From: Dipodascopsis uninucleata var. uninucleata
Lineage: Eukaryota > Ascomycota > Lipomycetes > Lipomycetales > Lipomycetaceae
Length of the DNA: 64,000 nt
Direction of reading: 5' to 3'
Assembly: GCA_030568195.1 (NCBI GenBank)
Contig: JAJLTO010000005.1
Location: forward strand, 744,001 to 808,000
Made by a program: the position numbers and the translations under genes. Of the stretch, positions 19,781 to 29,584 are shown piece after piece (the stretch's first letter is position 1; every line of letters starts with the position of its first letter). The notes under the pieces are model-generated. The model saw only the letters and a list, made by a program, of their open reading frames with translations. It had not been told where the DNA came from and made no database searches.

Positions 19781-22735
19781 ATGGCATCGCCAGACTCTTC
19801 AAATACTAGTAAATTCAGTAGAAGTGGAGTCATCGCTCAGAAGAGCAGTGGTGAAGACAGTTACAGTGCCGGTAATAATAATAATCAAAATAATAGAACC
19901 AATAATAATATCAGCGATAAGATTAGTGGTTCGAGTAATCACCTAGTATCCAGCGCAAACTCAGATCTGACCACTGCGGAATCAGTAATATTGTCCTCAT
20001 TAACAAGAACGCAGACACCAGCAACACCAAATATATCGTCTGCCTCAGATACGATCAGTTCTTCGCCTCCAAATCCGATCACTGTGGGCTATCCAGGCCT
20101 GGCTGCTCAGTCACAGCACCAGTACCAACACCAACACCAACACCATCCTCATTTTCATCATTACTACCACCGCCATCATCACCATCATCATCATCGACAC
20201 CCCCCTTCAACTTCGATGTTGCAACAATCAGGTCAGCACCAGCATCAAGATTCGGAGAAATCCTCCACGTCAAATAACAATAGCAATAATAGCACCGCTG
20301 CCAACAATAGTAGCCAAGAACAGAATCGAACTCAATTTTCTCCGCCGCAGCAGTCTGCTAATGGTCCTTCTCCACCACCGCTGCTACCGTCAATGTCACA
20401 AAATAGAGCCCTTCCTCCTTTTCATGGGCCAGGTAGGGAGCTACCTCCCCTAGTCCACCACCGGCATTCTTCTGGTGGAATGTCGATATCCTCGATTCTT
20501 GGTAGCAACACTCCTGCCGCTGCCTCATCTAACAATGCACAAACTGGGAATAGCAGCAATGGAGGCAATAACAATAACGGCAATGCCAACAATAATTCGA
20601 AACAACAGTCGGAACATTCAAGTGATATTTCTCAGCGCCATATTAGTTCGCCGCAACCTCCAGCAAATGGCATCCGAAATCCATCACCGCAACCAGTATC
20701 GGCCTCATCTTCAAACACATCTACTCCAGCGATAGATGCTCAGACGTATAATTCTCCGTCGCCGCAGCAACAACAGCAACTACCTCATCACCATCAGCAC
20801 CATCATCATCACCATTTTCATCACCATCATGGTGCTCAGCCTGGTACACGGAGCATACATTCAGCTTCGCCCCCATTTCAATCTCAACCAACGCAGAGGC
20901 CAGAACAGATTTCTCAGTCTTACCAATCAGCTTCGCAAGATACGCAATTGTCGCATTCTGATGCAGATAAAGAAGGCCGCAGCAGGTCGCATACTAATCC
21001 TGGCTTGGCAGTGTCGGAACGTACAATCTCGAAAGATTCTGGCTCTATACCGCCAAATTCGAATACTGACTCATCGCAAATAGCCGCTGTCTCATCGTCT
21101 CCCTTTACCGTTGGACCAACACTCCCTCCTGTGCAGTTCGATCCCAGTGGTAGTTCGCGTCATATATCGAGTGAGCAGTCCCCTATTGTTCAAGATACTC
21201 CTATTAGAGCTGAGGACGCTGTTGCCAAGGTGGTTAAAAAGGCAGCTGCTGCGATGTCGTCTTTCAGTAACGGAGATGGTAATAATACCGGTGGTGTGGA
21301 ATTAGGAGGTGAAAATTCTGCAGATTCTTCTGCTATTGGCTCTCCTACATTGGATGGGTCGAAGAAGAAGAGACATCATCGAAACAATAATCAGACTTTT
21401 GAGAATAGCAATGGTAAGAATAAACCCCTGGGAATTTCAAGAGGAAGCCGTCCTTTGATTACAGTCGACAGTTCAGAGGTTTTTAAAGCAATAGAGTCAT
21501 TTCCTTCTTATCATCTTGGATATTTAATATACACGCCGTCTATAGAGAACAGGACATCTTTTTTACCGAGGCTGGACGATAGAGTTAATTCAGTTATAGA
21601 AGTTAGAATTGCGCGTCGCTTCTTATCTCGTTACGCTAACAGCCATGTAATGAGAAGAGAGCTTTGGGGTACAGATATATACACTGATGATTCTGATGTT
21701 GTTGCAGTTTTATATCACATGGGTTTTCTCCCACCAGAACAAGACTCGCCAGATAAAGGTGACTGCGTTGCTACGCTGAGGATTTTACCTAATCTTGAAA
21801 AATATACTGGCTCATATCGTCATGGACTAAAGTCACGAACTTGGCTTGCTCCACATGATGGTGTAAGCTTTAGAGTAGAGAAGTTTGAGTTTGTTGGAAG
21901 AGGCAAGGCTGAGGACAGAGGATGGAAGATGAAAAAGCGAAGGCTTAATGAATGGTCCATAGCCAGAGACTGGAAAGATGATGGATGGGGCACCAAGACT
22001 CAGACCACGATTCTAACTGGGGCACAAACTAACGTTATGAAACCATCAAAGATGAAGCCTCTAAAAACTAAGACGTTTTCGGAGTCTAATACGCCAGTTT
22101 CTGTCCCTATGCCCGCTGCTTCCGAAGCTGCAATAGATAAGGCAAAGGAGTCACTTGCATCTGCAGCGCATGCAATGCCCGAAGCAAATGATGTTGTAAT
22201 GACTGACGTGAAGACGATGAATGAAGTTCACCAGAAGGAAGGAACTACTCTCAAAGATCCAAAGAACATTGATTCTGGAGAATCTCTGGAAACTAAACCA
22301 GAATCGACCTCAAAATCTTCTCCTGTTGCACTTACTGAAGAGAATATGGATTTGGACGAAAGTGATAACGAAAAGCATTTGGTCTCGAAATCGGCTATAT
22401 CAGAGCAATATGTGCTAGAGTCAAAAATGTCAGATACTGATGAACGGAAGGAAAATAACGGTTTTGACCCTATCAAATTAAGACAAGGAGTATCAGACGG
22501 TGACTCTAGGACTGAGGCTGCAGATTCAAGTAGTGATAGGCCGCCAGAGATTCAGCTCAGCATGAACGCTAGTAAGACCGATGATCATGACTCAATATCC
22601 AAGGCAGAAGACCGCGTCAAAAATAAAGATAGTGATAAAACGATGGAAACAGCACAGATGATTGGTAAGCAGTCTGGATCTAGTGCCAATACTGAGAGTT
22701 ATTCTGATAGAGAGGAAGGTGAAATTGTAGAATAG
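19781..22735 (+). CDS. RXT3: Rxt3-family subunit of the Rpd3L histone deacetylase complex
   Basis: Likely component of the large Rpd3/Clr6 HDAC complex. Single exon, 984 residues, ATG at 19781. Residues 1-550 are low complexity, rich in Asn, Ser, Gln, Pro and His. Two His-rich tracts lie at about 112-146 (20115-20220) and 327-351 (20760-20835). The Rxt3 domain spans about 555-740: RPLITVDSSEVFKAI, VIEVRIARRFL, LWGTDIYTDDSDVVAVLYHM (about 628) and a basic close near 720. The C-terminal third is acidic and disordered, ending SDREEGEIVE. Yeast Rxt3 is much shorter (294), but filamentous fungal homologues have long disordered N-termini. The domain match is strong; complex membership is inferred from the family. 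Confidence 0.88.
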   Translation: MASPDSSNTSKFSRSGVIAQKSSGEDSYSAGNNNNQNNRTNNNISDKISGSSNHLVSSANSDLTTAESVILSSLTRTQTPATPNISSASDTISSSPPNPITVGYPGLAAQSQHQYQHQHQHHPHFHHYYHRHHHHHHHRHPPSTSMLQQSGQHQHQDSEKSSTSNNNSNNSTAANNSSQEQNRTQFSPPQQSANGPSPPPLLPSMSQNRALPPFHGPGRELPPLVHHRHSSGGMSISSILGSNTPAAASSNNAQTGNSSNGGNNNNGNANNNSKQQSEHSSDISQRHISSPQPPANGIRNPSPQPVSASSSNTSTPAIDAQTYNSPSPQQQQQLPHHHQHHHHHHFHHHHGAQPGTRSIHSASPPFQSQPTQRPEQISQSYQSASQDTQLSHSDADKEGRSRSHTNPGLAVSERTISKDSGSIPPNSNTDSSQIAAVSSSPFTVGPTLPPVQFDPSGSSRHISSEQSPIVQDTPIRAEDAVAKVVKKAAAAMSSFSNGDGNNTGGVELGGENSADSSAIGSPTLDGSKKKRHHRNNNQTFENSNGKNKPLGISRGSRPLITVDSSEVFKAIESFPSYHLGYLIYTPSIENRTSFLPRLDDRVNSVIEVRIARRFLSRYANSHVMRRELWGTDIYTDDSDVVAVLYHMGFLPPEQDSPDKGDCVATLRILPNLEKYTGSYRHGLKSRTWLAPHDGVSFRVEKFEFVGRGKAEDRGWKMKKRRLNEWSIARDWKDDGWGTKTQTTILTGAQTNVMKPSKMKPLKTKTFSESNTPVSVPMPAASEAAIDKAKESLASAAHAMPEANDVVMTDVKTMNEVHQKEGTTLKDPKNIDSGESLETKPESTSKSSPVALTEENMDLDESDNEKHLVSKSAISEQYVLESKMSDTDERKENNGFDPIKLRQGVSDGDSRTEAADSSSDRPPEIQLSMNASKTDDHDSISKAEDRVKNKDSDKTMETAQMIGKQSGSSANTESYSDREEGEIVE

Positions 22736-23657
22736 TGAAATTTATAGACAAATTCTTGTTTCAGTCTTGGACTTGATATCATCTTGTTACTATATTTGAT
22801 AATGTTTCCTTGCTAATTTCATTTTTTTACAATATTTGCTTTTGGTTTGTTGATGACCTATACTTATACTGATGAAGACGGTGTATCTGAGATCTTTGCC
22901 AGTGTCACGATGAAAGAATCTCGATGTGTCATAATATTTGGCAGGATCTAAAATAACTAATTATGCAGTTAGAGAGAATTTATAACTTGTTGCTCGTTTC
23001 TGGTGTTCTACCTGTGCGATGGTCTTACGATTTCATCTCTAATTTTGTCGTTCGACTATTGTCATATATTATGTACGATTGTTGAAGATGAAACTAAGCT
23101 GTAACTAATATATTGGATAAAATGAAAGGGCTTTTATAAATATTTAAGGTTACATAGTCCTTTTTGATGTATCAATAGTATTTTTTAGTCGTTATGTTTA
23201 TCTTTATTACTACTATTGTCATTACTCTACTTTTCTACTGATAATTATTCTAATTCTTGTTCAAGTACTAATGTTAACGATTTACATTATATTTACGAAT
23301 ATTATTTATATTATTATACTTAATGCTGTTTGTCACTTGTTTCATTAGCCTGTCTCAATATAAGACTCCTACCACCATTTGAATACTCATTTATTAAGTC
23401 CACTAGAGTTGTCTATCTTGTCATTCTTAAAATAATGAGGTGCCTATATTTATATATTATCGAGAATCGTGAGAGAATTGAATTTATCGTATCCCTCATC
23501 AAGAGGAAAATGGAGACAAAGCACAGTATTTTCTAAGTAGATCAATATTGTGACTATGAACAAATCAACTTAAATATATAATCTCACAAATTAGCATAAT
23601 CCTTTTGATTAAGTAATAAACGACTAGTTTTGGATCGAGTGATATTAATGAAGTAAC
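22736..23657. other. Convergent intergenic region after RXT3
   Basis: About 920 bp of very AT-rich sequence between convergent genes. Only short frames occur, none with coding signs. It probably holds both 3' UTRs. Confidence 0.5.
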
Positions 23658-24688
23658 TTAACCACTACCAAACTTAAGACCATTCATGAAGTTAATTTCG
23701 TTGATGTCTGCAATCTGAGCTGTATCAACACCAGAAGTAGCAGATGATACTTTGACAGACCCAAGAACTTCACGATGAGCAACTAGTGCCAGAGCAAGAA
23801 GAGTCCCATAAAACGTCAAACAGAACAGTGATGATGAAATAAAATCAATTCCGCAGTGATCCATGAATGTCTTCATGGTAGAAACCTGGTCATTGTAGAA
23901 TCTCACCATCGGTACATGCATATGCTGTTCAAGAATGACCGAGAGATACACGGCCGAACAGACGATGCCAAGGAATGTTAATATTCCTACAAATAACACT
24001 GGAAATACAATCTTTGGTTGGTAAAAGTCACTAGGTACTATTCCTTTACGCAGGACTATCAAGTCCAAGTCTGAAGGGGATAAACTTGATGACGAGTCTG
24101 TTGAGGCAGCCTTTTCCTCTTCAGTGATCACCGCAGCTGTGCTCTCAGCGATAATACGACTGATATTCTCCTCAGCCTTGGTAACGATATTTTCACCAGT
24201 ACTCTATTATGAAGTAAGAAAGAGATTAGCAGCTAGCTTTACTATGCAATATGTCGAATGGCTCAGATTGAATTCCTATCAACTTACTACTTTCTGCCAT
24301 ACTAGATCAGAACTGTCACTTACATTTTTATCAGATAAATCTTTTTCAGCAGGATCCAGTCCTGCTTGCTCTATTATGCCTGAAGTAGGTGAACCTTGAG
24401 GTCTTCTGGGTAACTTACTCGCCTCGTCTAAGTCATTCAGATCATTGTGCTCTCCTGCTTTACTGGTATCGTGACTAATACTACCATTATTTCCCTTCGT
24501 GATGTCTTTATCATCAGGCATCAACATATCAGATTTCTGCTGAGGTAACCAACAAAACAAAATTAGCACTCTTGATAATTGAGCCTAGCACATAGCAATA
24601 TTGTTAGAAATAGATACCAACAGAGTGGCCTCACCTTTGATGATTTTGAAAGTCTCTTAAAGGACTTCCTCATTCTCTTGAATACCAT
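23658..24688 (-). CDS. Predicted two-helix membrane protein, unrecognised
   Basis: Not recognised. Exons 24688-24635, 24539-24288, 24203-23658 join in phase to 283 residues. The first exon gives a very basic start, MVFKRMRKSFKRLSKSSK, which could bind membrane or act as a nuclear or mitochondrial signal. Residues 19-165 are polar and disordered. Two hydrophobic helices follow, at about 168-192 (IVFPVLFVGILTFLGIVCS) and 222-245 (SSSLFCLTFYGTLLALALVA), with a roughly 30-residue loop and a short tail ending LKFGSG. Introns: GTGAGG to CTCAG (95 nt) and GTAAGT to AATAG (84 nt). The frame through the membrane segment is convincing; the first junction is less certain. The pattern of a cytosolic disordered head and hairpin-like tail suggests an ER or nuclear-envelope protein, but that is a guess. 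Confidence 0.65.
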
Positions 24689-25876
24689 ATTGCACGCGAT
24701 ATCCTTGATCTAACAGACAGAGCTCGTAGTAAGCCGTTAAGCAATTGCGTCTGTTATACAAATACGCTATTTATAAAAGCGAAACTGCTGCGTGTGAAGT
24801 CAGTAGATTTGGCAAGAAATGGCAGAGTTCGGTAACAAGAGATTAGGAGAAAACTGGAGAGGAGGGTAGTTCAATTGTATTCTTGGCAATTTGAGGTAGG
24901 AATGCAGGAATGAAAGCACAAAGAACTAGCTTCGCAGCTTTACGATAAATTTGTCTAATTTCCGACTGAGAAAGTGTATGATATCGTTATGCTGCCTTTG
25001 CTTTTCTGATACGATTTCCGTGTGTAACTCTCGTCAAATGTTACATAAACAACTTTGGCGAGGAAAACATAAATAGCGTTAATCTAATGGCAGCGCAATT
25101 ATTTTCTTTATAGCATCCTCGATATTCCCAGTCTACTTCATAATTCTGTATTATTGTTTTTTTTCCAAAAATTACATCGTATAATTTGATAATAATTTCT
25201 GAATCTTCATCTTATTTATATTGCTTCTGACAAAACTTTGGTCACAAATTCACGCGGACGAGTTTACTCAATGCTAGTCGCACTCAAAATAACCGAATGC
25301 AGGCACAGAATTTAATATGTTTAGACCTGAATCTAAATTGAACAAAATTAAACTAACATCTCTTAGTTGGTAGGACTTCATGCACCACAGGAAGCTAAAG
25401 GTGCTTTGAATTGGTCGCTAGTTTTTGGGTATATTATCTTAAGTTTAAGCTAGTAGCAAACTACATATTTTAAACATAAACAATAACAATGAGATGACAA
25501 GCTCATTTATTTTTCTATGAGTCGTCCTTATGACTTGATGACTTGATATGCATGCCACTTAAATGAAGTACATTAGATATGATGACGACAGCATCCTCTG
25601 AAAAGGATGATCGAATTTAGATATAAATTTTTCAAAATTTACCGAACTATCTATAAGATCAGTATTATCTATTTGACAGATACAAAAAATTATTATTATT
25701 GCCGTCTGTAGACGACCTTGCAAAAACAAGGCATGTGATATAAATTTGCTTAACTCGTTTACAAAATAACGGGAAATACCAGCCAAGCTATTGTGGTATT
25801 TTTAGTGATTATCATCGCAAATACTGTAAAATGAAAATTGACAAGCGCTTGGGACGAGCTAAACAGGTGCGCCGTC
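24689..25876. other. Tandem intergenic region, about 1.2 kb
   Basis: Upstream of the two-helix protein and downstream of the esterase gene. A 75-codon minus frame at 25559-25786 is AT-driven and unsupported. Nothing else recognised. Confidence 0.5.
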
Positions 25877-28180
25877 TTAGCTTGAATGATCTTTCTGTGC
25901 CTTATCAGTCACTGTATATCCACCATAGAGCTTCGCTGGCGACCACTCAGATAAGTAACTTACAATACCAGTCAGTGCTTGTGTAGGCTGACTCAATGAA
26001 TTAGCAGCGAAATGAGCAATGTCTTGAAAATTTGCTTCTCGGTATTGCGAGCGCCTCTCACCATCTTCATCGTAATCATTATCATCTTCGCTTACTTCAA
26101 ATGCTTCAGGACCCCATCTGGCACTATCCATCGTATTCGATTCAGAAAATGAATAATCTATGGCATCCGTGTTATCATTCGCATCTGCGTCATGCGCCTC
26201 AATCATATTTAGCATCTTCACGTTATAGTCAATGTCTGCTTGATCCGCCTCTTGTTGTTGGACATCGACTTCACCTTCATCTGCTTTCTCTCGGTCACAG
26301 CCAGCTTCCGGATCGTATGGATTGATGAAATGATTATCCACAAGGTGACGAACTACCGGCCATCCATAAGCATTTGCAAAAGTTCGCCGAACAATTATGT
26401 TATTGTGTGCATCGGGCTCTAGCTGAACGAGAACTTTCCTCCATGTCATGTTATCATGCCAAGCTCGAGCAATCTTCTCTTCGACTCGACCCTTTTCATA
26501 GGCTCCATCATTCAGTGAACTAGAATCGTCAGTCTTACTAGAATTCGAGTTCGAATAGGTACTTGATTTCTTAAATCTTCGGTGAGGGATATCTTCTGGA
26601 CGATAAATGCGATCGTGGAAAATGGCAGGAGGCCGAGTAGAAACATCTGTATAAAATTCTGGAGGAGGAAGTGAAGGATTCAGGATCGATGTAGCGGATT
26701 CTATGACAGAAGTTTTTGGCAATGGATTCACAGCATCCTGAGAATCTAAGTCACCACTTCCTAGATCCGAGCTTGAATCGATAGTTTGACTTCGTCGGTA
26801 AATCTTGCTAGATCTCTTCTTCATCGCCTGCGGTCTAAAATAGGAGAAAGCCATTTGAATTGGTCGTAGTCCCTGAGCAATAATGCCTGTTTGATTATCG
26901 GGGCCTGAAACTGCTGCATCCTGAACCTCAGAAACCTCTCTACCTTCTGTTGAATCTTCTCCTTCATTATCTGCCATGCCTTTGAGGTCATGGCTGCTGC
27001 TGGGAACTCTCTCGCCTTGTTGGACTCTTTCCACCTTTGAAAGTCCTTTCCAATCAAGATAAAGTAGTGAAGAGGTTCGAAGTGGAACAATACCATCGTT
27101 AACTGCATTAGCATATACAGTACGACGTTTGAATCGCTTTAATATTTCTGCAGCAGGACCAGTAGGCAGAATTCTTAACAAAGGCTTCGATGCAATTGAT
27201 GACGAGAACGGAGAAGATGGCTTCCATGTGAGACCCAAATCCTGGCCCGTCTTACCTACGAGCCCAAAGTCTAAAGCAAACTTAACGTACAGAGGATTTT
27301 CGTTGGAAAGCCCTAAGAGAGGTGTTGCCAGTGCTATAAAATTTATCGGTTCTATTTTTTGAAAGAAATCCGGATAATGTGCGTGAATATAGGCTATAGC
27401 GTAGGTCATGGTAAGACCCCCAAGAGAATGTCCAACAAAAGAAATCTTCTTAACATTAGGCTCTCGTAGAACTGTGGCAATATATATTGCTACTCTCTTC
27501 CCAAGATACTTGACACCGCGTTCAGTCCTGCAAACATTGTCGAAAAAACCACGGACGATCAGATTTTCTCCGGTGGTCTCTGTAGCCTTTTCTATTTGCT
27601 CTTTCATGAACAACATATCTGCACCAGTATTTGAGTGCAATCCATGCGTGACAACAACTAAATGGACATCACTATCAGGATCTGGTCTAGGTGAGCTCCA
27701 AATAGCAGCTGTATCATAATGAGATACCTTTAAACTGGATGAGAATATCCCTTCTTCAGCTTCCATGTGCAGTGACTCCTGGTTGCGGCCCACTGAAATT
27801 TCAAACGATACTTTGGCTGATGACGAGAATATGATCTGACTAACAACGTCAATGGTCCATGAGTGTGACAGTCTAGTGTTGTCTAGCTTAAGATCTGCAT
27901 AAAATGACTGAGCAGCTTTCACCTGTGGATCAAATGCTGGAAAATCATTGGGATTCTCTGTGGTAACGTACGGATCATAATGTGATGGCTTCACGTCAAC
28001 ATTCAGAATGAAAGGACCATTAAGATAAGCAGCCCTTAATGGCAGAACCTCTGTATTCCGTACTCTAAGGAACAGTTTATCTGGTATAGGAACAACATTA
28101 TCGAGAGATGGCGTATAGGTGATTATGTATCGGTGTAGCTGGCCAACTTTCACGGCAGATCGAGTCCGAAAGAGCAGCAT
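25877..28180 (-). CDS. ROG1-like serine esterase/lipase (DUF676)
   Basis: Putative lipase of the yeast Rog1/Lpl1/YDL109C group, acting on glycerolipids (Rog1 is a monoacylglycerol lipase; Lpl1 is a droplet phospholipase). The frame is open to 28240, but its first codon there is TTG; the first ATG is 28180, giving 767 residues starting MLLFRTRSAVKVGQLHRYIITYTPS. This matches the family N-terminus, which has a short beta domain (about 1-140). The hydrolase part begins VHLVVVTHGLHSNTGADM and has the nucleophile elbow GHSLGG with Ser252. Later NDGIVPL and SSSHDL hold likely Asp and His candidates. The C-terminal third is a Ser-rich insert, a second conserved patch (WRKVLVQLEPDAHNNIIVRR, YGWPVVRHLVDNHF), then an acidic tail. 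No introns seen. Confidence 0.85.
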   Translation of the reverse strand: MLLFRTRSAVKVGQLHRYIITYTPSLDNVVPIPDKLFLRVRNTEVLPLRAAYLNGPFILNVDVKPSHYDPYVTTENPNDFPAFDPQVKAAQSFYADLKLDNTRLSHSWTIDVVSQIIFSSSAKVSFEISVGRNQESLHMEAEEGIFSSSLKVSHYDTAAIWSSPRPDPDSDVHLVVVTHGLHSNTGADMLFMKEQIEKATETTGENLIVRGFFDNVCRTERGVKYLGKRVAIYIATVLREPNVKKISFVGHSLGGLTMTYAIAYIHAHYPDFFQKIEPINFIALATPLLGLSNENPLYVKFALDFGLVGKTGQDLGLTWKPSSPFSSSIASKPLLRILPTGPAAEILKRFKRRTVYANAVNDGIVPLRTSSLLYLDWKGLSKVERVQQGERVPSSSHDLKGMADNEGEDSTEGREVSEVQDAAVSGPDNQTGIIAQGLRPIQMAFSYFRPQAMKKRSSKIYRRSQTIDSSSDLGSGDLDSQDAVNPLPKTSVIESATSILNPSLPPPEFYTDVSTRPPAIFHDRIYRPEDIPHRRFKKSSTYSNSNSSKTDDSSSLNDGAYEKGRVEEKIARAWHDNMTWRKVLVQLEPDAHNNIIVRRTFANAYGWPVVRHLVDNHFINPYDPEAGCDREKADEGEVDVQQQEADQADIDYNVKMLNMIEAHDADANDNTDAIDYSFSESNTMDSARWGPEAFEVSEDDNDYDEDGERRSQYREANFQDIAHFAANSLSQPTQALTGIVSYLSEWSPAKLYGGYTVTDKAQKDHSS

Positions 28181-28827
28181 CTTGTATATAGCTGACACGT
28201 CTACACCAAATGTCAGTACATAAATATACGAATCGGTCAATACTCTAATTATAAGCCTCCGTTTGATAATAAATTAATAGATTATGTTCTGTCGGTCTAT
28301 TAATGCCCTCTAATGCTTCTTCTCTTCCAACTTACGTTGGTCGTCCGCTGTTCTATGGGATTTCTTTCAATACTATATAACTCTGTTGCAAGTCAAGCTA
28401 TTCTAGTAAATTCACCATATATGCAATACACTACCCTAATATGGTATGAACTAGTACATATAAAGAATAACTACAGCTTAATCAGTTCACATATAGTAAC
28501 CACTCTCAGCCCATATACGTCAGGGTAACTATACCTGGAGTGCTTATCATATGCCGGGTAACAGATGATTTGTCCACCAAAAAAAATCTTTGTATGGATG
28601 GTATATGGTAGCAGTATAGCAGTACTTCCATACTCGTGTCGGACAATTTAGTTTTACCTAATGAACCAGAAGTGTCACCGGTTGAAATAACTCGAAACTA
28701 ATATTACCTTAAGAGTAATTAATTATCCAGTGACTGGAAGACATATTTGAATACAGTTTTACATTACAAAAAAAGAGCAGAGATAGAACTACTTCGAACT
28801 TATAGTCACTCAATAGGTTTGTCAAGT
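28181..28827. promoter_or_regulatory. Divergent upstream region of the esterase and BLS1 genes
   Basis: About 650 bp. The frame at 28313 begins with a non-ATG codon and is not supported. No named motif seen. Confidence 0.45.
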
Positions 28828-29425
28828 ATGGACATGGCGTCGTCTTCACCGTCTATCAGCGCCTATAGGGACCAGCAAGAGGTACGACTGACGGGTAAGT
28901 TACATTTTTTGCTGACTGCACTGGCACAACATGGCTGTCTTTATAATATATGGAAGTGCATGATATGACAGAAGGCAATGTAGGAGCTAAGGCAATGTAG
29001 GAGCTATAGCGACGGTCACTCGTGACAGTACTTTTATACAAAATTTAAAGAACGAATAATTAAGATGGCTGTTAACACTCATTACTTCTGTAGCTGATAT
29101 GAAAAAACATTTCTATCGAGAATTGCAGACAATAACTCGTGGAATCGATAAGGACTTGCGCCAGAGAATATCTTCTGTTCACACGAACGCTAAACATATA
29201 TCCGTACAGTCAAGAAATATTAGATCACTTACCTACTCATTAGTAAAAGAAACTCGAAAATGGGAAGAGATTGCTGGCAGAGCTACGATGACCCTCAAAG
29301 AAGCCGGCGACGTACAAAATTGGGCTGAAATTTTAGAAGTAGAAATAAGTGCTTTGGAGGAAACCATACGATTAATCGAAGACAAGAGCCTTACAAGAGA
29401 CAAAGAAAGCAGGTCACGAACATAA
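28828..29425 (+). CDS. BLS1: BLOC-1 subunit 1 homologue (BLOC1S1/GCN5L1, yeast Bls1)
   Basis: Small coiled-coil subunit of BLOC-1, which acts in endosome maturation and sorting. Exons 28828-28894 and 29094-29425 (intron 199 nt, GTAAGT to TGTAG) give 132 residues. ATG 28828 is followed by another Met two codons on. The core is helical, with heptad-like spacing. The C-terminal stretch TRKWEEIAGRATMTLKEAGD then VQNWAEILEVEI lines up with human BLOC1S1 TGQW..F..ALKEIGDVENWARSIE; the GDVxNWA motif is the family hallmark. A basic tail ends SRSRT. It converges on VIP1 with a 159-bp gap. The intron holds two tandem copies of a 17-nt unit. Confidence 0.83.
28972..29005. repeat. Tandem duplication of a 17-nt unit in the BLS1 intron
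   Basis: AAGGCAATGTAGGAGCT at 28972-28988 is repeated exactly at 28989-29005. Confidence 0.9.
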
Positions 29426-29584
29426 TCAAACAACGTGGAATTCTCGTTAAAGTAGGCATATATATTTTTACATTATAAGCCAAATTTGGCTTTATGTACT
29501 CTATAACTATAGTCATACTACGACATCTTTTATACAGTACTGAAGGTTCTGATCCTGTTGATGGTAGTCCTACCAATATCCTTT

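Noticed and set aside
25559-25786. 75-codon minus frame between the two-helix protein and the esterase gene.
   Set aside because: No ATG at the start, AT-driven composition, no recognisable motif.
26821-27114. 97-codon minus frame inside the esterase gene.
   Set aside because: Overlaps the conserved ROG1-like frame; coding signal belongs to the latter.
28181-28240. Twenty more codons at the start of the ROG1-like frame.
   Set aside because: They begin with TTG; ATG at 28180 matches the family start.
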